Numbered from the stretch's first letter, positions 51,575 through 60,060 are shown. The stretch is 64,000 nt of DNA from an uncultured Eubacteriales bacterium (GCA_900549545.1 URPA01000002.1:1-64000); one strand, 5' to 3'. Numbers and translations are program-made. Notes: a model not told the origin generated them from the sequence alone.

Positions 51575-52145
51575 AGGAAATATTTTCAAGAAAGACAGCG
51601 GCGAATCCGGGGCCTTTTCCCGCGCCCTGTTTACCGGCGCGCATGATTATTTTGTGCAGAACGTCCTGCCAGACGATATTCAGGCCCACACCAGAACCAT
51701 AAAAGCCCCCACCGCCTACGCCAACAACCGGGACGAGACTTTTATGCTGGTGCGCTCCGGCACGGGAAAAATGCTGATAAACGGCCTTGAATACAAGCTC
51801 AGCCCAAACACGCTTGTAAACCTCGGTCCCTTCCACCGCTACCGCTTTATCCCCGGCAAGGGCAGCCCCCTGGTGGTCACTGAGGCGCGCATGAACAGCG
51901 GGACATATGTTTATATGATAGCAAACCCCTATCTTAAAATGGAGCATTTTACCGTCCCCTCGGAGCCGCCGGTGGTGCGCCTGAAGGGCCTGCTGGCGGA
52001 GATTGCCAACGACTCGATGGACGCTCTTGTTGAGGAAATGGCCCATTCCTCCCCGGATAAAATCCAGCTCTGCTTCTGCTATATGATGGATCTGATAGGC
52101 ATTATTACCCAGAAAATGCCAAAAAGCTACTTCAAGTCCATTTAG
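51567..52145 (+). CDS. Sensor-only cupin protein paralogous to the AraC sensor domain
   Basis: The 192-residue product aligns by eye with the sensor half of the preceding regulator: TFMLVRSGTGKMLINGLEYKLSPN against YFILVRSGRGTLIINGEEFSIEPD. It has a helical C-terminal part (residues about 140-190) but no DNA-binding domain. Its ATG lies inside the 3' end of the AraC gene (8-base overlap), so the two are translated together. It could be a ligand-binding partner or inhibitor that pairs with the regulator, or a decayed AraC gene that lost its second half; the tight coupling and intact frame favour the former. Confidence 0.8.
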   Translation: MAEGNIFKKDSGESGAFSRALFTGAHDYFVQNVLPDDIQAHTRTIKAPTAYANNRDETFMLVRSGTGKMLINGLEYKLSPNTLVNLGPFHRYRFIPGKGSPLVVTEARMNSGTYVYMIANPYLKMEHFTVPSEPPVVRLKGLLAEIANDSMDALVEEMAHSSPDKIQLCFCYMMDLIGIITQKMPKSYFKSI

Positions 52146-52211
52146 CATCGGTAGACATAATTTGTCCATATTTGTGCCGATTGTTTTGACGGTTTAGAAC
52201 CAAAGTAGACA

Positions 52212-52252
52212 AAAGCGGCCTGTCATTTTTGTGCAAAATGACAGGCCGCTTT
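52212..52252 (+). terminator. Terminator after the regulator pair
   Basis: AAAGCGGCCTGTCATTTT and its exact complement around TGTGC, followed by GTGTTTTTG. The 309-bp gap 52146-52454 otherwise holds AT-rich presumed promoter sequence for the right bai wing, with TAAAAT at 52351 and a small leader hairpin GGGGCT/AGCCCC at 52393-52411, but no convincing -35 box. Confidence 0.85.
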
Positions 52253-52454
52253 GTGTTTTTGCCAAATATTGATTGTTAAAACTAAGATTTTGTCGTATGG
52301 GTTAATACAAAAAATTTAAACTTCGGCTAACTGTATCTGCCTAAACCTGTTAAAATATTATCGTTTCATAGCATAGCATTGCTGATGGCAAAGGGGCTCC
52401 GGGAAAGCCCCGAAAACACGCAATACTTTTTTATTATGAAAGGAAGATTGAACA

Positions 52455-53225
52455 ATGTTTGAAAACGCATTCAATGGCAAAGTAGCCATCGTCACCGGTG
52501 GTAGCCGTGGTATCGGCTTTGCGGCAGTTAAGGGCTTCCTCGCTGCCGGCGCAAAGGTCTGCATCGTCAGCCACTTTGAAGAGACCGCCGCCAAGGCCGT
52601 CGAAGAGCTCAAGGCCATCAACCCCGATTACGAAGTCATGACCTGCGCCATGGATCTGAGCAAGCCCGATTTCAAGGCCATGCAGGCTCTGGTCGCTGAT
52701 GTCGCTGCCAAGTGGGGCCGCATCGATGTTCTCGTCAACAACGCCGGTCACGACAGCAGCACCCCCTTCGGCAACCTCAAGTCCGATGAGTGGGACAACC
52801 TCGTGAACCTGAACATGAAGAGCATCTACATGCTCACCAAGTATGCCCGCAAGGAGCTTATCAAGACCAAGGGCTGCGTTGTCAACACCGCTTCCGTCAA
52901 CGGCATTTTCGGCACTCCCGCCGGTCTGCCCTACCCCGCCACCAAGGCCGGCGTTATCGGCATGACCAAGTCTCTGGCATGGACCTTTGCGCCTCTCGGC
53001 GTGCGCGTCAATGCTGTCGCCCCCGGTGTTGTTGACACCGACCTGCTCGCCGCTGTTCCCCCCGCAATGAAGAAGACCATGGCAGGCACCATTCCTCTCA
53101 AGCGCATCGGCGTTGCCGAGGACATTGCCAACGCTATCCTCTTCCTCTCCTCCGACGCTGCAAGCTACATCACCGGTCAGACCATCCAGGTCGACGGCGG
53201 CTTCCGTCCTGTCAACGTGTACTGA
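52455..53225 (+). CDS. baiA: BaiA-like short-chain dehydrogenase, right wing
   Basis: The 256-residue classical SDR has TGGSRGIG at residues 14-21, Asn120, Ser147, Tyr160 and Lys164 as the catalytic tetrad, and segments resembling C. scindens BaiA (ITGG[ST]RGIGFAA.K.F at the start, NTASV.GIFG, YPA[ST]KA.VIG, VAPGVV.TD). BaiA oxidises the 3-alpha-hydroxyl of bile-acid-CoA and later re-reduces the 3-oxo group. At the end of beta2 the sequence is IVSHFEE without an acidic residue at the usual NAD position, unlike the left-wing SDR, so cofactor or substrate may differ. It is first in the baiA-B-G-F unit, with AGGAAG before the ATG. Confidence 0.82.
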   Translation: MFENAFNGKVAIVTGGSRGIGFAAVKGFLAAGAKVCIVSHFEETAAKAVEELKAINPDYEVMTCAMDLSKPDFKAMQALVADVAAKWGRIDVLVNNAGHDSSTPFGNLKSDEWDNLVNLNMKSIYMLTKYARKELIKTKGCVVNTASVNGIFGTPAGLPYPATKAGVIGMTKSLAWTFAPLGVRVNAVAPGVVDTDLLAAVPPAMKKTMAGTIPLKRIGVAEDIANAILFLSSDAASYITGQTIQVDGGFRPVNVY

Positions 53226-53253
53226 TTTATCCCTGAAACTATAATTCAGTAAC

Positions 53254-53288
53254 GAACCTGCCCGCAGCCACGGGCTGCGGGCAGGTTC
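53254..53288 (+). promoter_or_regulatory. Intercistronic hairpin between baiA and baiB
   Basis: GAACCTGCCCGCAGCC and its exact complement around ACG form a very stable 16-base stem directly before the baiB ribosome site (AGAGGAA). No T-run follows, so it is more likely a processing or stabilising structure that separates baiA expression from baiB. Confidence 0.65.
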
Positions 53289-53301
53289 AGAGGAAGTTTT
53301 T

Positions 53302-54819
53302 ATGAGCGCAAGGCACTTTAACATTTTCAATAACGGGAGCCGAAGCTTCTGCACTCCCGGCGCGCAGCTTGCCAATGTGGCAAGAGTCAAGCCGGATGAG
53401 GCGGCGCTTATCTACATTTCCCCGGAAAATAACGAGTCCGTTATGACCTGGAAGGAGCTTGAAGCTCTCTCCAACCGTATGGCCTGGTATTTTCTGGACA
53501 AGGGCATTAAGCCCGGAAAGAGCGTGCTGGTCGCACTGGGGAACATCCCCTCGCACATCGCCATCGCCTTTGCCATATGGAAGGCGGGCGGCTGCTATGT
53601 TCCCGTTTCCAACAGAGCTCCGCAGAAAAATATGCTGGAGATCTGCGAGTGTGTCGAACCTGACATTGTGATTACCAACCGCAAGAAGCCGGACGGGTAT
53701 TTCGGTCTTTCGACCAATGAGCTCAAAGAGCTCTGCGCCGGATACAGCGCCGAGATGCCGCCTGACATTCTCGCCATTCCCAATCTTGCCAACTGCTCCG
53801 GCGGTACAAGCGGCAAGACCAAGGTTATTCAGCAGAATATGCCTGCCGGGCTTGACGATAACGGGCTTGAGCATTGGTTCACGGTGTCCGGTATGCACTT
53901 TGAAATGCGCCAGCTTCTGGCTGGCCCCTTGTTCCACGGCGCACCTCACTCGGCCGCTTTTGACGGGCTTTTCGCGGGCAACACCCTGATAATGCCCTCA
54001 AGCTTCGACGCGTCGCTTGTCGTTGACCTTATCAAGAAATACAAGGTGGAGTATGTGCAGATGGTGCCTACGCTCATGCAGCGTATCATCAAGCTGCCCG
54101 GCTTCACCAAGGACGATTTTGCCAGTGTTGAGGTTTTGTGCCACACAGGCGGCGTCTGCTCGGCTGACCTTAAGGAGCAGTGGCTTGAGATAGTCTCCCC
54201 CGAGAAGCTGTATGAGATATACTCGATGACCGAGTGTATCGGCATGACCAGCATCCGGGGCGATGAGTGGATAGAGCACCGCGGCAGCGTGGGCCGTATG
54301 CCCGGCGGCAGCATTTCCATCCGCGATGAGGACGGAAAAGAGCTTCCAACTGGCGAGGTCGGCGGTATTTACATGTCCTGGGGCGCCAACAGCCCCACCG
54401 TGGAATACAAAAACATCGCCCCCTTGGAGGCCGACAGCGAAGGCTTCCGCAGCGTGGGCGACATGGGTTATCTCGATGAGGACGGCTATCTCTACTTTGC
54501 CGACAGGCGGAGCGATATGATAGTCACCGGCGGTGAAAACGTCTTTGCTGCCGAGGTAGAAGCGGTTCTAAAAAAGAACGCGAATGTGATTGACGCTGTT
54601 GTCGTCGGCCTGCCCGACGCTGAGTGGGGCCACCGTATCCACGCCATTGTGGAGACCTCCGCGCCCGTCACCTCCAAGGAGCTTATTAAGATGGCGCTCA
54701 ACTACCTGCCCCCGTACAAGATTCCCAAATCCTTTGAATTCGAGCCTATCCCCCGCAATGAGAGCGGTAAGGTCACCCGCAGCGCCCTCATAGAGGAGAG
54801 TCTCAAAAAAGGCTTTTAA
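53302..54819 (+). CDS. baiB: Bile acid-CoA ligase BaiB
   Basis: The 505-residue acyl-adenylating enzyme has the AMP-binding loop SGGTSGKTK at 166-174, YSMTE at 307-311, the GYLYFADRRSDM hinge region near residue 395 and catalytic Lys490 in NESGKVTR. Long segments match C. scindens BaiB from memory: VGPLFHGAPHSAAF[ND]GLF.GNTL (Ala in place of Val here), QMVPTLM.R, LCHTGGVCS and MTECIG[ML]T.IRGDEW. It activates cholate and chenodeoxycholate as CoA thioesters, the entry to the pathway. It is second in the rightward unit, 76 bp after baiA. Confidence 0.94.
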   Translation: MSARHFNIFNNGSRSFCTPGAQLANVARVKPDEAALIYISPENNESVMTWKELEALSNRMAWYFLDKGIKPGKSVLVALGNIPSHIAIAFAIWKAGGCYVPVSNRAPQKNMLEICECVEPDIVITNRKKPDGYFGLSTNELKELCAGYSAEMPPDILAIPNLANCSGGTSGKTKVIQQNMPAGLDDNGLEHWFTVSGMHFEMRQLLAGPLFHGAPHSAAFDGLFAGNTLIMPSSFDASLVVDLIKKYKVEYVQMVPTLMQRIIKLPGFTKDDFASVEVLCHTGGVCSADLKEQWLEIVSPEKLYEIYSMTECIGMTSIRGDEWIEHRGSVGRMPGGSISIRDEDGKELPTGEVGGIYMSWGANSPTVEYKNIAPLEADSEGFRSVGDMGYLDEDGYLYFADRRSDMIVTGGENVFAAEVEAVLKKNANVIDAVVVGLPDAEWGHRIHAIVETSAPVTSKELIKMALNYLPPYKIPKSFEFEPIPRNESGKVTRSALIEESLKKGF

Positions 54820-54897
54820 TAAACGCTGAATAATTCATCGTTTATTTTAGCACATAAGAAAGTATCCATAAAAACAATATTAGGAGTTGGAAAGTTT

Positions 54898-56313
54898 ATG
54901 GAAAACAAAAGCTACATGAAAGGCTTTGTGCCGTACGCTATCGCGGCTGCGGTTCTGAGTCTCTGCGGCGGCTTTACCGCCTCCGTTCCTTCCGCAATTT
55001 CCCAGGCATGGAATGCCAGTGATTCCTTGACCTTTATCACCCTGGCCTACTCTCTGGCTGCCGCCGCCATGGCGCCTATCATGGGTAAGCTCGGCGGTGC
55101 TATCGGTCGCCGTAAGATGCTGCTCGCCGCCATGGGTCTTTACACCGTGGGTCAGGCGCTCATCGCCATCTGCCCCGCGAACATCCCCATGCTGCTGGTC
55201 TTCCGTTTCATGGTCGGTATCGGCGCTGCCGGTATTGCCCCTGTCATCATGGCCTACATCATGATGGAGTTCCCCCCCGAGAAGATGGGTCAGGGCTTCA
55301 CCATTTACATGGCGCTCTCCTGCGGCATGGTCATCTTTGGACCGACTGTCGGCGGTATCGTGATGGCTGCTATCGGCACTGCTGACGCATGGCGCATCGT
55401 CATGTGGATCTGCGTTGCAATGTGCGTTATCTCCTTCGTTCTCTGCGCCGCCATGGTCAGAGACAACCCCAACATCCCCAAGGGCTCCATGAAGGGCTTC
55501 GACTGGGCCGGCGCTGTGTTCGTGCTTGTCATGTTCGGCGCTCTGGTCTGCGTCCCCACATTTGGTCAGCAGAGCGGCTGGGCTGCCACCACTACTCTGG
55601 TCTCCATCGCTGCCGCCGTTGTCGGCCTGATCATCCTTGTCTTTGTTGAGAAGAAGGCTGCCACCCCCATTCTGAGCGGCAAGTTCATCTTCCGCAAGAA
55701 CTTCATCCTCCCCGTCGTTGTTCTCTTCCTTACCCAGGGTCTTATGACCGCGTGCCTCACCGAAATGATTTACTTCGGCATGAGCATCGGCAAGGCAACC
55801 ATCGCCTCCATCGCAATGAGCATTGAGTACCTCGGCATGGCCATCGGCACCATCGTGCTTGGACCTATGTCCGATAAGAAGGAGCCCAAGGTCGTCGCCG
55901 CTGTCGCCCTCGTGTTTGTCGCTATCGGCTCCGCTATCATGCTCCTCATCAACGAGTCCGCTGGCGTTCTGGCCATGGGCGGTGCCCTGTTCTTCATCGG
56001 TCTGGGTCTTGGCGGCAACGTGACCATCTTCATGAAGGTCGCTCTGTTCGGCGTTGCTCCCACCGAGTCCTCCTCCGCTTCCGGTACCTTCAACGTGTTC
56101 AAGGATATGTGCGCTCCCTTCGGCGTCGCTATCTTCGTTCCCATGTTCGTCACCGGTATGAACACCAGAGCTGCTGCCGGCATGGAAGTTCCTGTTGCCG
56201 CAACCTCTTCTCTCCACACTGTCGCGATAGTGCAGCTGGTCTGCGTTGTAGTCGGCATTGTCATCTGCTTCCTGCTCCCCTCCGTCCGCGCAAAAGCGGC
56301 CAAGGAAGCCTGA
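54898..56313 (+). CDS. baiG: Bile acid transporter BaiG (major facilitator superfamily)
   Basis: The 471-residue membrane protein has 12-14 hydrophobic segments. MFS loop motifs are visible (GKLGGAIGRRKMLL after the second helix; GPMSDKKEPK in the second half). It resembles C. scindens BaiG (YKKGFVPFAIAA against YMKGFVPYAIAA at the N-terminus; FLTQGLM; GFGLGGNATIFMKVAL against GLGLGGNVTIFMKVAL). BaiG imports unconjugated bile acids with protons. It is between baiB and baiF, with AGGAG upstream of the ATG. Confidence 0.92.
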   Translation: MENKSYMKGFVPYAIAAAVLSLCGGFTASVPSAISQAWNASDSLTFITLAYSLAAAAMAPIMGKLGGAIGRRKMLLAAMGLYTVGQALIAICPANIPMLLVFRFMVGIGAAGIAPVIMAYIMMEFPPEKMGQGFTIYMALSCGMVIFGPTVGGIVMAAIGTADAWRIVMWICVAMCVISFVLCAAMVRDNPNIPKGSMKGFDWAGAVFVLVMFGALVCVPTFGQQSGWAATTTLVSIAAAVVGLIILVFVEKKAATPILSGKFIFRKNFILPVVVLFLTQGLMTACLTEMIYFGMSIGKATIASIAMSIEYLGMAIGTIVLGPMSDKKEPKVVAAVALVFVAIGSAIMLLINESAGVLAMGGALFFIGLGLGGNVTIFMKVALFGVAPTESSSASGTFNVFKDMCAPFGVAIFVPMFVTGMNTRAAAGMEVPVAATSSLHTVAIVQLVCVVVGIVICFLLPSVRAKAAKEA

Positions 56314-56374
56314 TCAACTTAGTTTAACTTTAGCCTAAACCAATACCAAATTTACTGAAAGGAATACTGTAGTA

Positions 56375-57733
56375 ATGAAAGTTATTGAAAACAAGCTTAC
56401 ACAGAAATTCAATGAGTATCCCGAATTTGGCGTTCTGAAGGGCGTCAAGGTATTTGTCACCGGCACCAACATCGCCGGCCCCTTCGCCGGCTGCCTGATG
56501 GCTGAGATGGGCGCAAAGGTTCTCCAGGCTGAGGCCCCCAACATTGCCTGCCAGACCCGTGGTACCTACTCCTGGGCTCAGAACCACAGAAACGAGTATT
56601 CCATCACCATCAACTCCTCCTCTCCCGCCGGCAAGAAGATTTTCTACAAGTGCATCGAGTGGGCTGACATTTGGATCGAGGCCGGCCGTCCCGGTTCCTA
56701 TGCTAAGCGCGGCCTCACCGATAAGTCCTGCTGGGAGAAGAACCCCAAGCTGACCATCGTCCATGTCTCCGGCTACGGCCAGTTTGGCCCCTCCAAGGAT
56801 AAGCCCTCCTACGACGTTTCCGGTCAGGCCATGGGCGGCTATATGTACATGAACGGCGTCTCCCCCACCTCCAGCCCCCTCAAGGTCAATCCTTACCTGT
56901 CCGACTATGTCACCGCTTACAACGCCTGCATGGTAGCACTTGCCGGTTACATCAATGCTCAGCACACTGGCGAAGGCGACAGCTGCGATGTTGCCCAGTA
57001 CGATAATATGTTCCGTCTGCTCGACGAGTATCCTGCTCGCTGGTACAACAAGGGCTATCCGAAGCCCGGTGAGCCTGTTCCCACACGTACCGGTAACAAG
57101 AGCGACCAGGCCTGCTGCTTCTCCTTCTATGACACCAAGGACGGCGGCGCAATGTTCGTTGCTATCGTCGGCCAGGGTCCCGTGGAGCGCGGCTATCCCA
57201 TCATCGGTATGCCCAAGCCCGGCACCGGCGATGTCCCTGCGAAGTGCACCGGCTTCCCCCTCTTCGACCCCAGAGGTCAGAGAGGCGAGAAGCTGTGCGA
57301 GGAGTTCTGCGCTGCTCACACCTGCGACGAGCTGGAAGAGATCTTCAACGCCGCCGGTATTCCCTGCCAGAGAGCCTATGGCCCCGAAGATATCCTCAAC
57401 GATCCTCAGTTCGAGGCCCGCGAGAACCTCGTTGAGTGGGAAGACCAGTGCTACGGCCCGATGAAGGGCATGGGCCCCGTCAACATCTTCAAGAAGAATC
57501 CTTCTCAGATCGTTGCCGCCGCTCCCTGCTTCGGCGAGCACAACCGCGAAGTCCTCTCCGAGTTCGGCTACACCGACGAAGAGATCGACAAGCTCTATGC
57601 TAAGGGCGAGATCGCCACTTGGACTGCCAAGGACACCGCCATTAACAAGAACTATGCCACTTGGGGCTTCTTCTGGGATCCCGAGCGCCAGTGCAAGCGT
57701 CTTGGCATCGACTATCCCCCTGTCAAGAAGTAA
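56375..57733 (+). CDS. baiF: Bile acid CoA-transferase BaiF
   Basis: This 452-residue family III (CaiB/BaiF) CoA-transferase carries its probable catalytic aspartate, Asp147, in PSYDVSGQAMGGYM, and close matches to C. scindens BaiF: SNIAGP/TNIAGP, QNHRN, WADIW.E, KNPK.TIVHVSGYGQ, VNPYLSDYV and GFPIIGLP/GYPIIGMP. BaiF moves CoA from the finished product to an incoming bile acid, saving ATP. It is about 26 residues longer than C. scindens BaiF (426), with additions at both ends. It is the last gene of the unit, followed by a terminator. Confidence 0.94.
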   Translation: MKVIENKLTQKFNEYPEFGVLKGVKVFVTGTNIAGPFAGCLMAEMGAKVLQAEAPNIACQTRGTYSWAQNHRNEYSITINSSSPAGKKIFYKCIEWADIWIEAGRPGSYAKRGLTDKSCWEKNPKLTIVHVSGYGQFGPSKDKPSYDVSGQAMGGYMYMNGVSPTSSPLKVNPYLSDYVTAYNACMVALAGYINAQHTGEGDSCDVAQYDNMFRLLDEYPARWYNKGYPKPGEPVPTRTGNKSDQACCFSFYDTKDGGAMFVAIVGQGPVERGYPIIGMPKPGTGDVPAKCTGFPLFDPRGQRGEKLCEEFCAAHTCDELEEIFNAAGIPCQRAYGPEDILNDPQFEARENLVEWEDQCYGPMKGMGPVNIFKKNPSQIVAAAPCFGEHNREVLSEFGYTDEEIDKLYAKGEIATWTAKDTAINKNYATWGFFWDPERQCKRLGIDYPPVKK

Positions 57734-57752
57734 TTTCATAGCAAAAATTTTT

Positions 57753-57780
57753 GGAGGTTCCGAAAGGAACCTCCTTTTTT
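57753..57780 (+). terminator. Terminator of the rightward bai unit
   Basis: GGAGGTTC-CGAAAG-GAACCTCC followed by seven T residues, 20 bases after the baiF stop. Confidence 0.9.
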
Positions 57781-57875
57781 ATATGGAAATTATTTTTTTA
57801 CGGGTGTATAATTAATGATATTCTTAGAATTTACTTATATACTGCTATTATGGCAAGGTATAAGGGAGGGATAAT

Positions 57876-58877
57876 ATGGCCAAATCGGAAAAAGACGCTT
57901 CCAGCGGCAATGTGACTACGAAAAAGCCAAGGATAGGCCGTATTCTCCTGCTGTCTGTCTTAGCGCTTGTCTGCATCGGCACGGCGGCTTACAGCTTTCT
58001 CAGCCCCTACCCCTTCGGCCCGATACGGGATTACATAAAGAGCATTGACGAATCCGGCGTTGAAAACCCGTCAAAAGGTGTGCAGATATCCGCCGGGCTT
58101 GACGGCGCGGAAATTGACCTCAACAGCCCCGATGTTTTCAGCTTTCTCATTCTCGGCCCATATGACGACTCGGGCGAGGGTGCGGTCAGCGCCGATAAAT
58201 TCGCGGTTCTCTCCATAAACAGCCGCAGCAGCAAAGTGACGCTCAATACTCTCTCCCCCGGCTTTTGCACCCTCATGCTCGACAGGGAGGGCATAAAAAA
58301 CATCAGCACCGAGGCAGACGCCGAGGCCCTTATCCGCGGCATAGACTTTGTGCTGGATTGGCAGCTCGACGGCTACATGCTTTTAAGCGCTGATGACACG
58401 GTGAAAATTTTGAACGAGGCTGAGGGCGTGCGCATAAGGCTCTCCGAGAGTGAGAAAACGGCCATTGAAAAGGCTCTTGGTGATAATACGCAGATTAATC
58501 TCGACGCTGAAGGCTGCGCCCGTCTGAGCGGCACACAGGCACTTGCCTATCTGCGCCTTGATGACAGCGTTGAGATGGCTGCGGATGCCGAAAACAGGAC
58601 GCAGGCCGTGCTGCTGGCGCTGAAAATCTCCTCGAATGATCTGGGCCTTATCGACACAAGCGCCTTGGGGCGGCTTATCCTCGACGAGATGACCAGTGAC
58701 ATAACCGAGCGCGAGTTCACCCAGCTTTTTATCCGCTCTCCGGGGCTTCTGAATTTCCGCGTCACCATCGGGACGGCGCCCCTGCCCGGCTCATATATGC
58801 TCTCCGGCAGCGGAGAACCGGCTGAGGTCAGCGTTGACGATGTGCGGATGTATCTATACAGCAGTATATATGAATAA
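57876..58877 (+). CDS. LytR-CpsA-Psr (LCP)-like membrane protein
   Basis: The 333-residue product has a basic cytoplasmic N-terminus, one membrane helix (residues about 24-44) and an extracellular domain of LCP type. Recognisable parts are FLILGPYDDSGEGAVSADKFAVLSIN (start of the LCP fold), LDWQLDGYMLLSADDTVKILNEAEGV, and the LSGTQALAYLRLDD...ENRTQAVLLALK motif that holds the conserved arginine. LCP enzymes attach wall teichoic acids or capsules to peptidoglycan. Sequence conservation is weak, so activity is uncertain. It might serve the glycan locus at 33-43 kb. Confidence 0.75.
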   Translation: MAKSEKDASSGNVTTKKPRIGRILLLSVLALVCIGTAAYSFLSPYPFGPIRDYIKSIDESGVENPSKGVQISAGLDGAEIDLNSPDVFSFLILGPYDDSGEGAVSADKFAVLSINSRSSKVTLNTLSPGFCTLMLDREGIKNISTEADAEALIRGIDFVLDWQLDGYMLLSADDTVKILNEAEGVRIRLSESEKTAIEKALGDNTQINLDAEGCARLSGTQALAYLRLDDSVEMAADAENRTQAVLLALKISSNDLGLIDTSALGRLILDEMTSDITEREFTQLFIRSPGLLNFRVTIGTAPLPGSYMLSGSGEPAEVSVDDVRMYLYSSIYE

Positions 58878-58920
58878 GCAAAAGCGGCTGCTCACTTGAG
58901 CAGCCGCTTTTGCTTATTCA
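58871..58920. terminator. 50-base palindromic terminator overlapping both stop codons
   Basis: A 23-base arm (TGAATAAGCAAAAGCGGCTG and three more bases) pairs exactly with its complement around ACTT. It includes the TAA of the LCP-like gene and the TGA of the convergent dehydrogenase gene, so one element ends both transcripts. Confidence 0.88.
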
Positions 58921-60057
58921 TATTTTTTTAAGTAAATAGTCTCCAAACTGCCGGCAGGTCGCGCCGTCCCTGTGACCGGTAACGACTACGCGGCGTTCAA
59001 CGTCGGTGCAGACATGCAGGGCGTTTTCGAGCGCTGCGGCCTTCTCCGGCAGGGCGATATGGCGTAGCATCAGCGCCGCTGCTTTCAGGATGCTGGCGGG
59101 GTTTGCGTAATCCCCCTCGCCGTTCTCGATTTTTCGCGGTGCGGAGCCATGGATGGCTTCAAACATTGCCCAGCGGGAGCCGATGTTCGCGCTGCCCGCA
59201 GTGCCGACGCCGCCCTGAATCTGCGCGGCTTCGTCGGTGATGATATCGCCGTAGAGGTTCGGCAGCAGGAAAACCTGAAAATCGGCGCGTATGGCCTCAT
59301 TGACGAGATTTGCCGTCATGATGTCGACATACCAGTCGTCCGCCGTTATCTCGGGGTAATCCCCGGCTATCTCATGGGCGATGCGGGAGAACATGCCGTC
59401 GGTCTTTTTCATAATGTTCGCCTTGGTGACGATGGCGACCTTGGTCTTGCCGTTTGCGCGGGCATAGTCAAAGGCGGCTCTGGCGATGCGGCGCGTGCCC
59501 GCGTCGGTCGTGACCTTGAAGTCCATGCTCAGCGTGTTTTCAAGCTCAATGCCCCGGCTGCCGAGGGCGTACTCCCCCTCGGTGTTCTCGCGGAAAAAGG
59601 CCCAGTCTATCCCCTGCTCCGGGATGGAAACGGGGCGGACATTGGCGTAGAGATCCAGCTCCCGCCGCAGGGAGACATTCGCGCTCTCCATCGTTCCGCC
59701 CTTGGGCGTCGTCGTCGGCCCCTTGAGCAGCACATCACAGGCTTTTATGGCTTCAAGCGTCTCCGGCGGCAGGGCACAGCCGGTGGCGAGGCGGTTTTCA
59801 ATGGTCAGGCCCTCAATATCGCGCAGCTCGATTCTGCCGGAGCCTATCTCCTCTGCCAGCAGCTTTTCGAGCACGCGCTTTGCCTCGCGCACGATGATGG
59901 GGCCAATGCCGTCCCCGGGCACTATGCCGATGACAATATGCTCCGCCGCGGCAAAGTCCCGGGCGGGCTCGGCGCTCTCCATGCGCTTTTGGCGGGCTAT
60001 CTGTTCCTTGAGCAGTGTCCTGAAATGCTCCGCCGCGCTGTTTATAAATTCATCCAT
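58918..60057 (-). CDS. icd: Isocitrate/isopropylmalate dehydrogenase family protein, probable isocitrate dehydrogenase
   Basis: The 379-residue beta-decarboxylating dehydrogenase has IVPGDGIGPIIVREAKRVLEKLL, the substrate-binding ANVSLRRELDLYANVRP (Ser and Arg residues), FFRENTEGEYA, the KANIMKKTDG lysine segment, NLYGDIITDEAAQIQGGVG and EAIHGSAP. It has an N-terminal extension of about 40 residues. Position directly after aconitase and Re-citrate synthase argues for isocitrate rather than isopropylmalate as substrate, giving 2-oxoglutarate for glutamate synthesis. Gap to aconitase is 3 bases. Confidence 0.85.
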   Translation of the reverse strand: MDEFINSAAEHFRTLLKEQIARQKRMESAEPARDFAAAEHIVIGIVPGDGIGPIIVREAKRVLEKLLAEEIGSGRIELRDIEGLTIENRLATGCALPPETLEAIKACDVLLKGPTTTPKGGTMESANVSLRRELDLYANVRPVSIPEQGIDWAFFRENTEGEYALGSRGIELENTLSMDFKVTTDAGTRRIARAAFDYARANGKTKVAIVTKANIMKKTDGMFSRIAHEIAGDYPEITADDWYVDIMTANLVNEAIRADFQVFLLPNLYGDIITDEAAQIQGGVGTAGSANIGSRWAMFEAIHGSAPRKIENGEGDYANPASILKAAALMLRHIALPEKAAALENALHVCTDVERRVVVTGHRDGATCRQFGDYLLKKI

Positions 60058-60060
60058 GAT

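Noticed and set aside
51567..52145. Truncated AraC pseudogene
   Set aside because: The frame is intact, begins with a coupled ATG and ends before a strong terminator; there is no leftover DNA-binding sequence downstream.
54880..56217. 445-codon open frame opposite baiG
   Set aside because: Rich in His, Gly, Asp and Ala with no hydrophobic core; a shadow of the transporter's codon pattern.
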